64,000 nt of DNA from Lunatibacter salilacus. GTDB lineage: Bacteria; Bacteroidota; Bacteroidia; Cytophagales; Cyclobacteriaceae. Under the pieces are notes generated by a model. It saw nothing but the letters and a program-made list of their open reading frames with translations. It was not told the origin of the DNA and searched no databases. The DNA lies in contig NZ_VOLC01000013.1 in NCBI RefSeq assembly GCF_009797935.1, forward strand, positions 155,283-219,282, given 5' to 3'. This document shows, in pieces, positions 17,697-27,150 of this stretch. The position numbers were made by a program, and so were the translations under genes. How positions within the stretch are numbered: the first letter of the stretch is position 1; each line of letters starts with the position of its first letter.

Positions 17697-19094
17697 ATGT
17701 CAAAATTATTCATCGCTGTAACAAGTATCCTTACAGGATTGATATTTTCGGTTGAAGCCCAAAACGTGGCCAATGTTCCACTTCCTACCCAAGCCCAGTT
17801 GGATTGGCAAAATGCAGAACTCGTAGCTGTTTTCCATTACGACCTGCATGTCTTTGATGGCAAGCGGTATAACCAGGCTAAAAATAGAATCACGCCGATC
17901 GAGGATTATAACATATTCAACCCTACAAATCTGGACACCGACCAATGGATAAAAGCCATTAAGGATGCGGGGTTTAAAATCGCCATTTTAACAGCTACCC
18001 ATGAAACCGGCTTTGCCTTATACCAAAGTGAGGTAAATCCTTATTCACTGAAAGCTGTGAACTGGGAGGAAGGAAAAGGGGATATTGTCAAAGATTTTGT
18101 GAATTCCTGTCGTAAATATGGAATACAACCCGGAATATATATTGGTATCCGCTGGAATTCATTTTATGGGGTGCATGATTTTACGGTGCAAGGGAATAAT
18201 GAATTTGCCCAAAACAGGCAGGCCCATTACAATAAAATGTGCGAGGAGATGGTGCGCGAGATTTGCTCCAATTATGGAGACTTGGCCATCGTATGGTTTG
18301 ACGGCGGGGCACATGGCCCGGAAAAAGGAGGTCCGGACGTACTTTCCGTTTTTGAAAAACACCAACCCAACGGTATTTTCTACCATAATACCCAACGCGC
18401 CGACATCCGCTGGGGTGGAAGTGAATCCGGAACGGTCCCTTACCCCAGTTGGAGCACGTATCCTTTTCCATATTCTCATGCAACCAATCAGGAGGTAGTG
18501 TATAAAAACAATTTTCAACTGCTTAAGGAGGGGGATCCAAACGGCAACTATTTCATGCCTGCAATGAGTGATGCACCCCTACGAGGCTATAATGGAAGGC
18601 ATGAGTGGTTTTGGGAACCCGGAGATGAGGAGCATATCTTTCCGTTGGAAAATCTCATGAACATGTATTATAATAGTGTAGGGCATAACACTACACTTAT
18701 TATTGGACTGACACCTGACGCCGAAGGGTTGCTACCCCAACCCGATGTGCAGCGCTTAGAGGAATGGGGTGATGAAATCAAGAGGCGGTTTAGCACTCCT
18801 TTGGCAGCAACTTCGGGAAATGGCAAAAAGCTAACACTTAAGTTAAAACAAAGGACCGATATCAATCACATCCTTTTGCGGGAGGATATTTCCAAAGGAG
18901 AGCGGGTTAGAGCTTTTCTCTTGGAAGGTAAAACAAAAATTGGGTGGCAATCGATTTTTGAAGGTTCAGTTATCGGACACAAGTTTATCCATGATTTCGA
19001 AGATATAGCGCTATCCCAGATCCGCCTAACCATTAAGGAATCAAAGGGAGACCCGATAATACAAGGTTTTGAAGTTTTTTATATAGAAGATTAG
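17697..19094 (+). CDS. Alpha-L-fucosidase, GH29 family
   Basis: The 465-residue protein has a signal peptide of about 21 residues and a GH29 catalytic domain. 'ELVAVFHYDLHVF' corresponds to the first strand, 'KDAGFKIAILTATHETGFALYQS' carries the substrate-binding His pair region, and 'LAIVWFDGGAHG' near residue 200 holds the nucleophile Asp. A C-terminal beta domain (from about residue 360) follows. The enzyme would release alpha-L-fucose (or related galactose) from glycans in the periplasm or at the surface. It is 4 bp upstream of an SGNH hydrolase gene on the same strand, so the two likely form a deacylation plus deglycosylation unit. There is no SusCD next to it. Confidence 0.88.
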   Translation: MSKLFIAVTSILTGLIFSVEAQNVANVPLPTQAQLDWQNAELVAVFHYDLHVFDGKRYNQAKNRITPIEDYNIFNPTNLDTDQWIKAIKDAGFKIAILTATHETGFALYQSEVNPYSLKAVNWEEGKGDIVKDFVNSCRKYGIQPGIYIGIRWNSFYGVHDFTVQGNNEFAQNRQAHYNKMCEEMVREICSNYGDLAIVWFDGGAHGPEKGGPDVLSVFEKHQPNGIFYHNTQRADIRWGGSESGTVPYPSWSTYPFPYSHATNQEVVYKNNFQLLKEGDPNGNYFMPAMSDAPLRGYNGRHEWFWEPGDEEHIFPLENLMNMYYNSVGHNTTLIIGLTPDAEGLLPQPDVQRLEEWGDEIKRRFSTPLAATSGNGKKLTLKLKQRTDINHILLREDISKGERVRAFLLEGKTKIGWQSIFEGSVIGHKFIHDFEDIALSQIRLTIKESKGDPIIQGFEVFYIED

Positions 19095-19098
19095 AACT

Positions 19099-19830
19099 AT
19101 GACACAGATAAAAAAACACATAACGCTCCTTATTTTTTTTACCACTTCATTGATCGTGCTTTTTGCTATTGCAAGTTTTAGCACCAAGGAAAAAATAAAA
19201 GTGGCCTGTGTCGGGGATAGCATTACCTACGGGGCACGACTTGATGACAGGGACAAAGATTCCTATCCGGCACAACTACAGGCACTTCTTGGGGAAGGTT
19301 ATTCAGTGGAAAATTTTGGCGTAGGAAGTTTAACCCTTATAAGAAAAGGCATACCTACCGTATGGAATGAGCTACCTAAAATCAAGGAAGCAAACCCGGA
19401 TATTATCATCATTAGCCTTGGCACGAACGATACCTGCGGCATGGGTACCTGCGGTGACAGAAAATGTTGGGAGTACAAGGATGAATTTGGAAGCGATTAC
19501 CGTGACCTTATCGATGAATTTTCAGCATTGCCATCAAACCCACAAATCTTCATAGCTGCACCGACACCCATGGTTTTGGAAACCCCAGGACTCAATAGCG
19601 AACGAATAGACGGACTGACAGTCCGCAAACCGAGACTTCAAGAACTTATTGGTATGATAAAAAAGGTTGCGACTGAGAAGAACGTTCACTTTATCGATCT
19701 CAATGGACCGTTGGATCACAGACCAGAGCTGTTTACTGAAAGTGATGGGGTACATCCCAATACGGACGGTTACAAAGCTATTGCAGAATTGATTATCAAT
19801 TCATTAACAATATTAAAGCCCTTTAAATAG
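19099..19830 (+). CDS. SGNH/GDSL hydrolase (probable carbohydrate esterase)
   Basis: The 243-residue exported protein has a membrane-leader N-terminus and the four SGNH blocks: GDSITYGA (nucleophile Ser near residue 40), Gly in GVGSLTL, LGTNDT (block III) and DGVHPNTDGY (block V with catalytic Asp and His near 214-218). Sialate O-acetylesterase or acetylxylan-esterase type activity is plausible. It follows the GH29 gene with a 4-bp gap, which suggests removal of acyl groups from the same glycan. Substrate is not readable from sequence. Confidence 0.85.
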   Translation: MTQIKKHITLLIFFTTSLIVLFAIASFSTKEKIKVACVGDSITYGARLDDRDKDSYPAQLQALLGEGYSVENFGVGSLTLIRKGIPTVWNELPKIKEANPDIIIISLGTNDTCGMGTCGDRKCWEYKDEFGSDYRDLIDEFSALPSNPQIFIAAPTPMVLETPGLNSERIDGLTVRKPRLQELIGMIKKVATEKNVHFIDLNGPLDHRPELFTESDGVHPNTDGYKAIAELIINSLTILKPFK

Positions 19831-20092
19831 TCTTGATAATCCTTTACGATCCTATTATGTACTTCGAATGCCTGCAAGTTGCGGTATTTGCTTTGGAAAG
19901 GAAAATTATTAAATCATTTTAGATTAATAAAATCTTTTATTGATAGAGGATCAACAAGTCATGGGACTTTTGCTAAAAAACAAGCTCGATGATAAATTTG
20001 AAGTTATCTTAAAACTCAATGGGCTGGAAGGATTAATTTGGATTATGGAGGGAAATATACCTCATGTTTAAGTTGACTGACTGGATTTGGCA

Positions 20093-20406
20093 TGTTTTTA
20101 AGAAAATCCATTTTATATGAACTGCCACAACTGTTAAATGTTTTATAGGTGATATGTTAATTGTTGGAAACAGACCACTTCCAATATATGAAGCAGAAAA
20201 ACAGACCACATACCATTTTTCAAAGCGGTTTTTGGCACCTGCTGGAATTAGAGGCATGTGGCAAGTCACCAAAAGGGGAAAGCTCGGACCAATGTCGGAG
20301 GATTAAAGAGTGCGACTTGACAACGAATACTCCGAAAAATTTGGTTTTGGATTGATTTCAGGATCATATTGATGACTATTCCGGCATTGTTTCAAAAGGA
20401 AAATGT
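20093..20406 (+). pseudogene. Decayed sugar transferase (WcaJ-type) C-terminus
   Basis: Plus-strand frames reading through stops give FLRKSILYELPQLLNVL, then GDMLIVGNRPLPIYEAEKQT, then FLAPAGIRGMWQVTKRGK and EYSEKFGFW. This is the ordered C-terminal half of a bacterial sugar transferase that primes exopolysaccharide synthesis. There is an in-frame stop after NVL and at least one frameshift near 20300. An intact enzyme of the same superfamily is at 58252-59637 but belongs to a different subgroup (VGPRPH rather than VGNRPL). Confidence 0.75.
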
Positions 20407-20663
20407 TTGATGGATTGGTTGGCCTTTATTACGAACGCACATTTGGTTTCCTAAAGGTCACTGGCAAATATCCTCTGGTATTTCATAGAGACGATGCCTA
20501 AATTTGAGAGAGCATTTAAGGAACAAATAATACGACTAAAATAAAGTAACCCGTAAGGAGAATTAAAGGATGAAATTTATTAAACCCAGTGAGTTTTCCA
20601 GTAAGCTGATGACCTTGAATCATATCTGTTAGCATAACGGAACGACGTAAAAACGGATCCCTC
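20407..20663. other. Intergenic stretch, nothing recognised
   Basis: No gene or clear hairpin found between the sugar transferase remnant and the 3' end of the DUF5723 gene. Confidence 0.4.
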
Positions 20664-22052
20664 CTATTCGATTCCGGAAAGCTCATTCAAAACTGAAGAT
20701 TTTTTTGGTTTATTTTTACGCGTCCCAAAACCCAAACTTAACCCTAGATGAATATCTGCCTGTTGCGAATCCGAAAAAAGACCAGTCAAAACAGATTGGC
20801 TTCCGACAAAAAATCCTCCTAACCGTATTCCAGCCCCTCCGGTGATTCCGGATATTTCGTAATTGGCCCAAGGTGAATAAATTTCAAAGATACCCAAAGT
20901 CAACCTTGGTGTAACGGCAAAAACGTTTTGCATGCCAAGTTGCGTATTACTTTCTTGGTTTGAGAGCCGGTGCTGCCCAAATAAGCTTACTTGAAATATT
21001 TTGGAGATTCGAATATCTGTATAGCCAGAAATAATAGTCGGAAGGCTTACCCGCGTATTGCCTACCGGGCTGTTCTTGGTGAAATAGCCACTGCTTATCA
21101 ATTGGTCTTCTATTTCATCAAAATCCCCATCAAGTAAATCCAACCTAAAGTGTTCTTCCTCCGGAATATCCATTTCATAGGTATTGGTTACCTGCCCCGA
21201 ACTTAAATTCATTCCACCCAAATTTCTTAGGGAAAGGCCAGAACTGAGTTTGGCGACACCATTTTTTTTCCACTGGTGACTTAAGCCCAGATCTACCGCA
21301 AATCCCGAAATATTTTTTAAGGAGAATTTGTTAAGCATCGTGCCTTCATCCCAGTTTTCAAAGTTCTGGGGGTAACTGAGGTGAAGGGAACCTCTCGCAT
21401 TTGACAGTCTGGATTCATCCTGATTCGTAATGATATCACCCTGAAGATTATTCATTCCCACGTTCAAGAAAGCTCCGGGAATAAGAAATTTAAACGAACT
21501 TCCAGCGGATAATAAATGGTTTTCCTTAGACCAAATTTCCCGGCCCGCCATAAACCCAAACTCCGCCCAACCAGCAGCATTTACCCGTTGATTAGAAGTA
21601 CTGTTTATAGTGACCTCATAATTTCCGTTGTTATAGTCACCACTGTTTAAGGCTTGCCCCAAATCTGCATCTAGGTTTATGACATCACCTTTTGCAAACA
21701 CCTGGGATATGAATCCAAAAGACCATTTGTTTACATGGAAACCAAATGAAGGCCCTAACACCTGACTTTCTACCCTAACATTTACGGGTCCTTCCATGCG
21801 GTCCAAGGCCAAATCATATAAATCACCTTCATTTCTAACATCTTGAATAGAAAGTAGATTATTGCTGGCAGCAGTCCCCACTGCAAACAGATTGAATTCA
21901 ACCTTCCTGGATAGGTGGTTCAGCTCAGCAGGATTCATGGCTGCATGAATCATTCCCTTTCTGGGGCTATTTTGTATCCCGATAAAGGTCTGCTGGGAAT
22001 AAGCAGATAAGGTTAAAAAATAAATGGTGACAGAGAGTAATATTTTTTTCAT
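20664..22052 (-). CDS. DUF5723 family outer-membrane protein
   Basis: The 462-residue protein begins at the ATG at 22052, which gives a clean signal peptide (MKKILLSVTIYFLTLSAYSQ); the frame is open 15 codons further but those residues do not fit a leader. 'GMIHAAMNPAEL' near the mature N-terminus and many alternating beta strands with Gly and aromatic residues (WAEFGFMAG, 'GITGGAGIRLGGFFVGS') are typical of DUF5723, a Bacteroidota outer-membrane beta-barrel family related to FadL/PorV-like proteins. It lies downstream of two lipoprotein genes on the same strand with gaps of 107 and 53 bp. These three may form one surface operon. Function is unknown. Confidence 0.75.
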   Translation of the reverse strand: MKKILLSVTIYFLTLSAYSQQTFIGIQNSPRKGMIHAAMNPAELNHLSRKVEFNLFAVGTAASNNLLSIQDVRNEGDLYDLALDRMEGPVNVRVESQVLGPSFGFHVNKWSFGFISQVFAKGDVINLDADLGQALNSGDYNNGNYEVTINSTSNQRVNAAGWAEFGFMAGREIWSKENHLLSAGSSFKFLIPGAFLNVGMNNLQGDIITNQDESRLSNARGSLHLSYPQNFENWDEGTMLNKFSLKNISGFAVDLGLSHQWKKNGVAKLSSGLSLRNLGGMNLSSGQVTNTYEMDIPEEEHFRLDLLDGDFDEIEDQLISSGYFTKNSPVGNTRVSLPTIISGYTDIRISKIFQVSLFGQHRLSNQESNTQLGMQNVFAVTPRLTLGIFEIYSPWANYEISGITGGAGIRLGGFFVGSQSVLTGLFSDSQQADIHLGLSLGFGTRKNKPKKSSVLNELSGIE

Positions 22053-22159
22053 TTTTTTTTCATTAAAAATGATTAAAGACAAGTGAACAACTTTCAAATC
22101 GGACTTGCTTCAAGCCAAACAAATTCATGGCCGTTAATTTTTGCTTTTGGTACTAATAG

Positions 22160-22756
22160 TTATACCCCCGGGGGGGCAGTAATTACGGCCTGAACTATTA
22201 TTGGAGAGCCATCTAATGGTTTTTCACCATCAGGGGTAAAACCATTTATTGTAAGATCCCAATTTCCCCATGTTTCCCATGATCCGTCAAATTTCCACAA
22301 AGCTGTTACAGTTCCATCTGAACCTGATTTTGCAGTAGACGGCGTTATTGCTCCTGCCTCAGGAGAAAAATTTATGTTGGCATCTTTTACAGGGTTTCCC
22401 TCACCGTCTTGTACATTGACCGTGACTGTAAATTCAATCAACTTGCCTTCAATTCTTGGGGGAGTATTATTTTTTTCCCAGTATTCATACCAATTGGATA
22501 AATCATAATCATCTGGCAACCAATCGTCTTGCATTTCTTCCTCAGTGGTAATAAGCACTAATTCTGCCAACTGATCCTTTGTCTCATCCTGATCAATGGG
22601 ATCATCTGGCTCGGAATCAGGGCAGGACGTAAAAAATATAGTAAAAAATAATAGTAAAAACGAAAGTGCCTTTCGGGAATAAAATCTTAATTCCGTTGGA
22701 TCAGATAATCGCCTAGCTTTTATCAAAAGAATGGATCTCAATAAAAATAGTTTCAT
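22160..22756 (-). CDS. Lipoprotein with bacterial Ig-like domain
   Basis: The 198-residue product has a hydrophobic stretch ending FFTIFFTSC near residue 45, a lipobox preceded by an unusually long charged N-terminus; the true start may be an alternative codon closer to residue 28. The mature part is acidic, then a single Ig-like (Big_1 type) domain with 'VNVQDGEGNPVKDANINFSP' and 'SGSDGTVTALWKFDG', a fold found in adhesins. It sits between the DUF5723 and PKD lipoprotein genes. Confidence 0.6.
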   Translation of the reverse strand: MKLFLLRSILLIKARRLSDPTELRFYSRKALSFLLLFFTIFFTSCPDSEPDDPIDQDETKDQLAELVLITTEEEMQDDWLPDDYDLSNWYEYWEKNNTPPRIEGKLIEFTVTVNVQDGEGNPVKDANINFSPEAGAITPSTAKSGSDGTVTALWKFDGSWETWGNWDLTINGFTPDGEKPLDGSPIIVQAVITAPPGV

Positions 22757-22809
22757 AATATTTGAATTTTATAAAGCATTAGATTCAAAGAAGTTTTTGG
22801 GCTTCAGCT

Positions 22810-23610
22810 TTATTTTCCGATAAACACGTCGCTGGTAAAGGTTTCATCAGTTGAAATGGAAATTCCTTGACATACGGTTTGATCAGAGGCGGAAATTACA
22901 CCATCATTATTTATATCCGCAAACTTAAAACCACCAACGCTAGCCCCTTCTTGCTGAGTAGAATTATCAATATCTTCTTGATTTTGAAATACACCAATTG
23001 TTAGGTAACCATTCACAATATTACTTTCACCATCTTTTTCAACAACGAAACAGTTAGCCATTACCTCCTGATCGTAAAACATCACTTTTCCATTTTCATC
23101 ACTGGTGAAGGTGTAATCTGGTTCTCCTAAATCAGACGAATTTTGGTGATCTTTATAAAGGTAAATAGTTGCATTGGGCACAACAGCATCTTCTGGATTT
23201 TCTGGTGTCCAATCACTGGCACTGTATATCGTCAACTCTACCGCAAGATGTGGTAAAATTTCTATTGACAGAACTGTTGAAGCCGGGTCATCACTGGCAT
23301 TCAGAACACCATCTCCATTCAAATCCTCTCCTGCAAGTAAGGTAACCTCGTAGGTTCCTACATCTTCGTAATTATGAATAGGGTCCTTTTGCGTTGAAGT
23401 GGTGCCATCCCCGAAATCCCATGCATAAAGTTCGGCATGTTGAGAACAATTCGTAAATTTGAATTCATCCCCCACTTTCCCCTCAACTGTTTCCGTATCA
23501 AAACAGGCCTCAGGAGGATTACTTTGAGTATCAGTGGGATCCTCATCTGTTGTACAAGAAAAAAATACGGCCAAAGCGGCCAAAAACGTTAAGTTTAAAA
23601 TATCTTTCAT
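22810..23610 (-). CDS. PKD-domain lipoprotein
   Basis: Starting at the ATG at 23610 (a longer frame to 23736 lacks leader features) the 266-residue protein has a lipobox at LAVFFSC and then a PKD domain with 'YAWDFGDGTTSTQKDPIHNY' and 'GTYEVTLLAGED'. A Dockerin/EF-hand-like 'DLNGDGVLNASD' follows, and 'DINNDGVISASD' appears near the C-terminus, both calcium-loop-like. Surface-exposed; possible ligand-binding partner of the downstream lipoprotein and DUF5723 barrel. Confidence 0.7.
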   Translation of the reverse strand: MKDILNLTFLAALAVFFSCTTDEDPTDTQSNPPEACFDTETVEGKVGDEFKFTNCSQHAELYAWDFGDGTTSTQKDPIHNYEDVGTYEVTLLAGEDLNGDGVLNASDDPASTVLSIEILPHLAVELTIYSASDWTPENPEDAVVPNATIYLYKDHQNSSDLGEPDYTFTSDENGKVMFYDQEVMANCFVVEKDGESNIVNGYLTIGVFQNQEDIDNSTQQEGASVGGFKFADINNDGVISASDQTVCQGISISTDETFTSDVFIGK

Positions 23611-23840
23611 AGTAATGTAAATTTGGTTTTTAATAATAAAATAGTGCAAATCAGTGTTAAAAACTGAGACCTCAAAGCTATGGGAAAACAACTGCAGCCC
23701 TATGATCAACCTTGGGTATATTTGGCCAAATCCCACAAATACTGAGCTTTCCTGTTGGCAAAAAAGTATTATTGAAACAACTGAATTAATGGGATATAAT
23801 ACCTATTTGCAGCTCTGGAAATATCGTTTTAATAAAAAAA

Positions 23841-24551
23841 TTAAAGTTCTATCAGATCAAATGCTAGTGCAAAACGCATAAGGTCCCGAAAAGAGCCAAG
23901 CTCCAGTTTTGATTTTATGTTTTTCCGATGAGTCTCCACCGTTTGTCTGGAAATAAAAAGCTGCTCGGCAATTCTTGGGTTGGTATGTCCATAGGCCAAT
24001 AATTTCATTATTTCTATTTCCCGAGAGGTAAGGTGCTGGAATCTTTTAAAATGCTTCAACCTGAATTGGTCCATTTTTACGATTCTTTCCATCTTTCCCG
24101 ACATTTTACCCATCTCCCCAGGAGTGACCGACAACCTTATGACCGAGCTATTGGGGGATTTTGGCGGTTTGGTAAAAGTGATCAATGGTGAATATTCCTG
24201 CTCTCCCAGCAATTTAGCATATTGAACAAACGCCATGGTTTTATGCGAACCCTGCCTCGCATAAAATTCAGGTAGAAATTTCTTAACATTTTTCAAGGAA
24301 TCTGAATGAACAATGTTTCCAGTATACGCCTCACTGTTTTCCCGAACTTCTTCTGGAGAATATCCGGTAAGTTGCTGATGGATTTTATTGGTGTTGATGA
24401 ACTCTAGAACTTCAGGCCTGCTTATGATGGTAATTAATGGAATGTCGTCTATGATGTCGCCTGAATTTTCCCGCTTCCATAGTTGATCCTCAATTGAGGC
24501 AATATATAGATGAAACCGTTCCAAAAGCTCACTTTCCGAAAAATGTGCCAT
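23841..24551 (-). CDS. LuxR-family regulator with PAS-like sensor domain
   Basis: The 236-residue protein has a C-terminal LuxR/GerE helix-turn-helix (LTSREIEIMKLLAYGHTNPR to ETHRKNIKSKL, residues about 170-215) and an N-terminal region with a PAS-like segment (INTNKIHQQLTGYSPEEV). No phospho-acceptor receiver domain is evident. It is 12 bp downstream of a second, HTH-only LuxR gene, and both end in the same ALAF.LI motif, so they are paralogues made by duplication. Target genes are unknown; the adjacent surface lipoprotein operon is a candidate. Confidence 0.8.
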   Translation of the reverse strand: MAHFSESELLERFHLYIASIEDQLWKRENSGDIIDDIPLITIISRPEVLEFINTNKIHQQLTGYSPEEVRENSEAYTGNIVHSDSLKNVKKFLPEFYARQGSHKTMAFVQYAKLLGEQEYSPLITFTKPPKSPNSSVIRLSVTPGEMGKMSGKMERIVKMDQFRLKHFKRFQHLTSREIEIMKLLAYGHTNPRIAEQLFISRQTVETHRKNIKSKLELGSFRDLMRFALAFDLIEL

Positions 24552-24563
24552 ACGCTATTTCCT

Positions 24564-24854
24564 TCAAAAGTCGATAAGATTAAATGCCAGGGCATACTTC
24601 ATAAAGCCTTGTTCATTTTTTATATCAAGCTTTTGTCTTATCATAGCACGATGGTTTTGCACGGTTGCTCTTGAAATTAAAAGTTCTTGGGAAATTTTAG
24701 GATTATTTTTGCCTTGAGCAATTAACTGTAGCACCTCAGTCTCCCTGTCTGACAGTGTTTCAAAAATAGCCATTCGCTTTTGCTTAAAAATATCCAAACG
24801 ATTCAGTTGCCTAATCTTATGCGTAACGGGACCTGTAGGGTATTGCTTCTTCAT
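24564..24854 (-). CDS. Short LuxR-type HTH protein
   Basis: The 96-residue protein consists of little more than a LuxR/GerE DNA-binding domain: LSDRETEVLQLIAQGKNNPK, then RATVQNHRAMIRQKL, ending KYALAFNLIDF like its longer neighbour. There is no sensory domain, so it may act as a modulator of the 236-aa paralogue by competing for sites or dimerising. Confidence 0.7.
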   Translation of the reverse strand: MKKQYPTGPVTHKIRQLNRLDIFKQKRMAIFETLSDRETEVLQLIAQGKNNPKISQELLISRATVQNHRAMIRQKLDIKNEQGFMKYALAFNLIDF

Positions 24855-25610
24855 CCAACATAATTAAATTAATGACCTAATCTAAAATTGCTCGTAAAGG
24901 TTGAAACCTTTTGTCTCAAAATGTATTGACTCAAAGTCAGAAAGGAATTAAATAAACTTCGCTTCCATCTCTTAACTTTTTATTAATATTTAAAGGTAGT
25001 AAATGCTAGAGTTCTAACAAAAATTACCAAAGTAAACTTAAATCCCCTCTGAAAAAATGTGAGATGGTATCTGCCCAGGGTTTGGAATTATTCCGGTAAC
25101 TGTGTAAATATTGCCGTTCATTACCAATTAAAACACATTCATCTCCCTTGCTACCCAAATGACTTGATGCAATATCCAGCAACCGAGTAATATTTCCCGA
25201 AAAGTCTTCTATTTACACTACCTAGCGAACGCTTTAAATTCGCTGAACTTTTTGGCTCTTTCTGAACTTTTATACAGCTATATTCTGCGCTCAAAATAGG
25301 CTTCTTCAGGTTTGAAAGGCAATTTCTTCCGAACTAATTCTATTTCTACTGAGTTTAAGTGATTTGGGTAAAACGTAGCAAATTTTGTCTCTTCTTTGCC
25401 ATCAATCCAGTGTCAGACTATTTTACTCCAAACGCTTCTCCAAAAAATGAATAGATTGGAAAATGAAAGGAGGAAGCGGTAGATTTTGGATTGGTAGATG
25501 AGATACTCGGGGATAACAGCGATGTAATCAAATTGGGCCACCCGAATCTTCTTGTAAATTTTATCGCCCCTGAAGTCACTGCTTGAAGAAACAATATCAA
25601 AAATTTAAAC
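24855..25610. other. Long intergenic stretch with a coding-like remnant
   Basis: No intact gene. On the minus strand at 25278-25409 a frame reads WIDGKEETKFATFYPNHLNS and continues to a stop with a coding-like amino acid mix, but has no start and no family I recognise. The rest shows neither strong hairpins nor repeats. Confidence 0.4.
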
Positions 25611-26219
25611 ATGGAATTATTCGACTACCAAATTGACAAAACAAAGAATTGGTTGCCCAAGGATGGCAAAGTCAATTACTTTGGAAAGTTATTCCCATCC
25701 CACGAAGCCAATCATTACTTTGACTGTTTGTTAAACACCATAGATTGGAGAAATGACGAAGCCATTATTTTCGGAAAGAAAATCATTACCAAACGCAAAG
25801 TAGCGTGGTATGGTGAGAAGCCTTTCGAATATACCTACTCAAAGGTTACCAAAAATGCGCTCCCCTGGACCAAAGAGTTGTTGGAACTAAAGGCGGCCAT
25901 TGAAAAAGAGACAGGCGAAACCTTCAATTCCTGCTTGCTCAACCTGTATCACAGCGGAGATGAAGGGATGGCCTGGCACAGTGACGGGGAGAAAGACCTG
26001 AAAAAAGACGGAGCCATAGGCTCACTGAGTTTCGGGGCAGAACGAAAATTTGCTTTCAAACACAAAGAAACAAAGGAGAAAGTTACACTTGTTTTGGAAC
26101 ATGGCAGCCTTCTGGTAATGAAAGATGCCACTCAAACCTATTGGTTGCACCGCCTCCCTCCTACCAAGCTCATCTCAAGACCCCGGGTAAACCTGACGTT
26201 CAGGACGATCATACAGTAA
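25611..26219 (+). CDS. alkB: AlkB-family 2-oxoglutarate/Fe(II) dioxygenase
   Basis: The 202-residue protein contains the AlkB double-stranded beta-helix core: NLYHSGDEGMAWHSDGEK with the iron-binding His-x-Asp near residue 122, SLSFGAERKFAFKHK, the distal His in TYWLHRLPPT near 180, and 2-oxoglutarate-binding Arg residues in SRPRVNLTFR. It would demethylate alkylated bases in DNA or RNA. The length and N-terminal WLPKDG motif fit the AlkB/ALKBH2-type bacterial subgroup. It stands alone. Confidence 0.9.
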   Translation: MELFDYQIDKTKNWLPKDGKVNYFGKLFPSHEANHYFDCLLNTIDWRNDEAIIFGKKIITKRKVAWYGEKPFEYTYSKVTKNALPWTKELLELKAAIEKETGETFNSCLLNLYHSGDEGMAWHSDGEKDLKKDGAIGSLSFGAERKFAFKHKETKEKVTLVLEHGSLLVMKDATQTYWLHRLPPTKLISRPRVNLTFRTIIQ

Positions 26220-26343
26220 CTCCGAATGGGAACAAGGCTTAAAAACCCGGACAAGTCCGGTAATCCAACTTTTAGTTTTTTTTGGCTTTTTTATTTTAAG
26301 TTCTCGAACAGTCTCACCAAGCCAAATATTTAGCCCTAGGTTT

Positions 26344-26920
26344 TTATTTCGTCAACTTCAAGATACCCACAATAGGATTTAATTCAACACCCTTTTCGTC
26401 AGATCTCTCTTTTAAATAAAAGTAATCACCATCTCCAAATGAGTATATAATGTAATTTTTCCCGTCATCACCTTTAAATCCATTTTTGAGGTCGTATTTC
26501 TTATCGTTTTTCTTGTCATAGACAAACATGGAATTTTGATGTTCCACACTGTAATAATAGAAGAAATAATAATCCTCGTGACCTGTTATATCCCAAATTT
26601 GGTTAACCTTCCTCTTGTCAGAAAATTTAAAATCAAATCTATTATGAGGGTGAAATTTCGTTTCTGTTTATCGTATACAATGTATCCCGGAGAATATTTT
26701 CGTTCATTATCACCGGATAATAAAACCCCGTATTCCCAGAAAAATTTGTAGTATATTGTAGATGGGTGGACATACCTGGAGATATATTATCCTTTTGCGT
26801 TTTTCTCTGTGAATGACCACCTATGTATTGCAAACATACCGAATGTTTTCCCATCCATCCAAAATAAAGATGTAAACCATTTAAAATTGGTGCACAGACC
26901 GTTTTGAAAAACTTAAACAT
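26344..26920 (-). pseudogene. Frameshifted 6-bladed beta-propeller protein
   Basis: Read on the minus strand, 26920-26642 ends in 'FYYPVIMNENILRDTLYTIN', the motif preceding the last blades of 6-bladed beta-propeller lipoproteins (DUF4934-like). The frame then breaks, and the next frame continues as FHPHNRFDFKFSDKRKVNQI and through 26547 to a stop at 26344 (DKKYDLKNGFKGDDG.., ending NPIVGILKLTK). The two halves join without overlap, so one deletion or insertion near 26650 broke the gene. The 5' portion is also missing. Confidence 0.6.
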
Positions 26921-27150
26921 AACATAATATTGCTTTTAAAATGAGTTACAATAAAAAACTAATTTTAAATTCTCTAGCTTTACCTAGAAAGTATGATTTT
27001 CAACTGTGAATAAAGATCATTTATCGCAGACCTGCATGAACAATTCAAAATGCTTCCACTTGAATCAAACTAGAAATCGACATGCAGGAAAGTTAATACA
27101 AAAGAGTTTGATCCGATGTTATCAAAATTTGTAAAATAAAATAATACACG

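Noticed and set aside
25418..25612. 64-codon minus-strand frame upstream of alkB
   Set aside because: It has no domain or leader of a convincing kind, and runs head-on into the alkB start.
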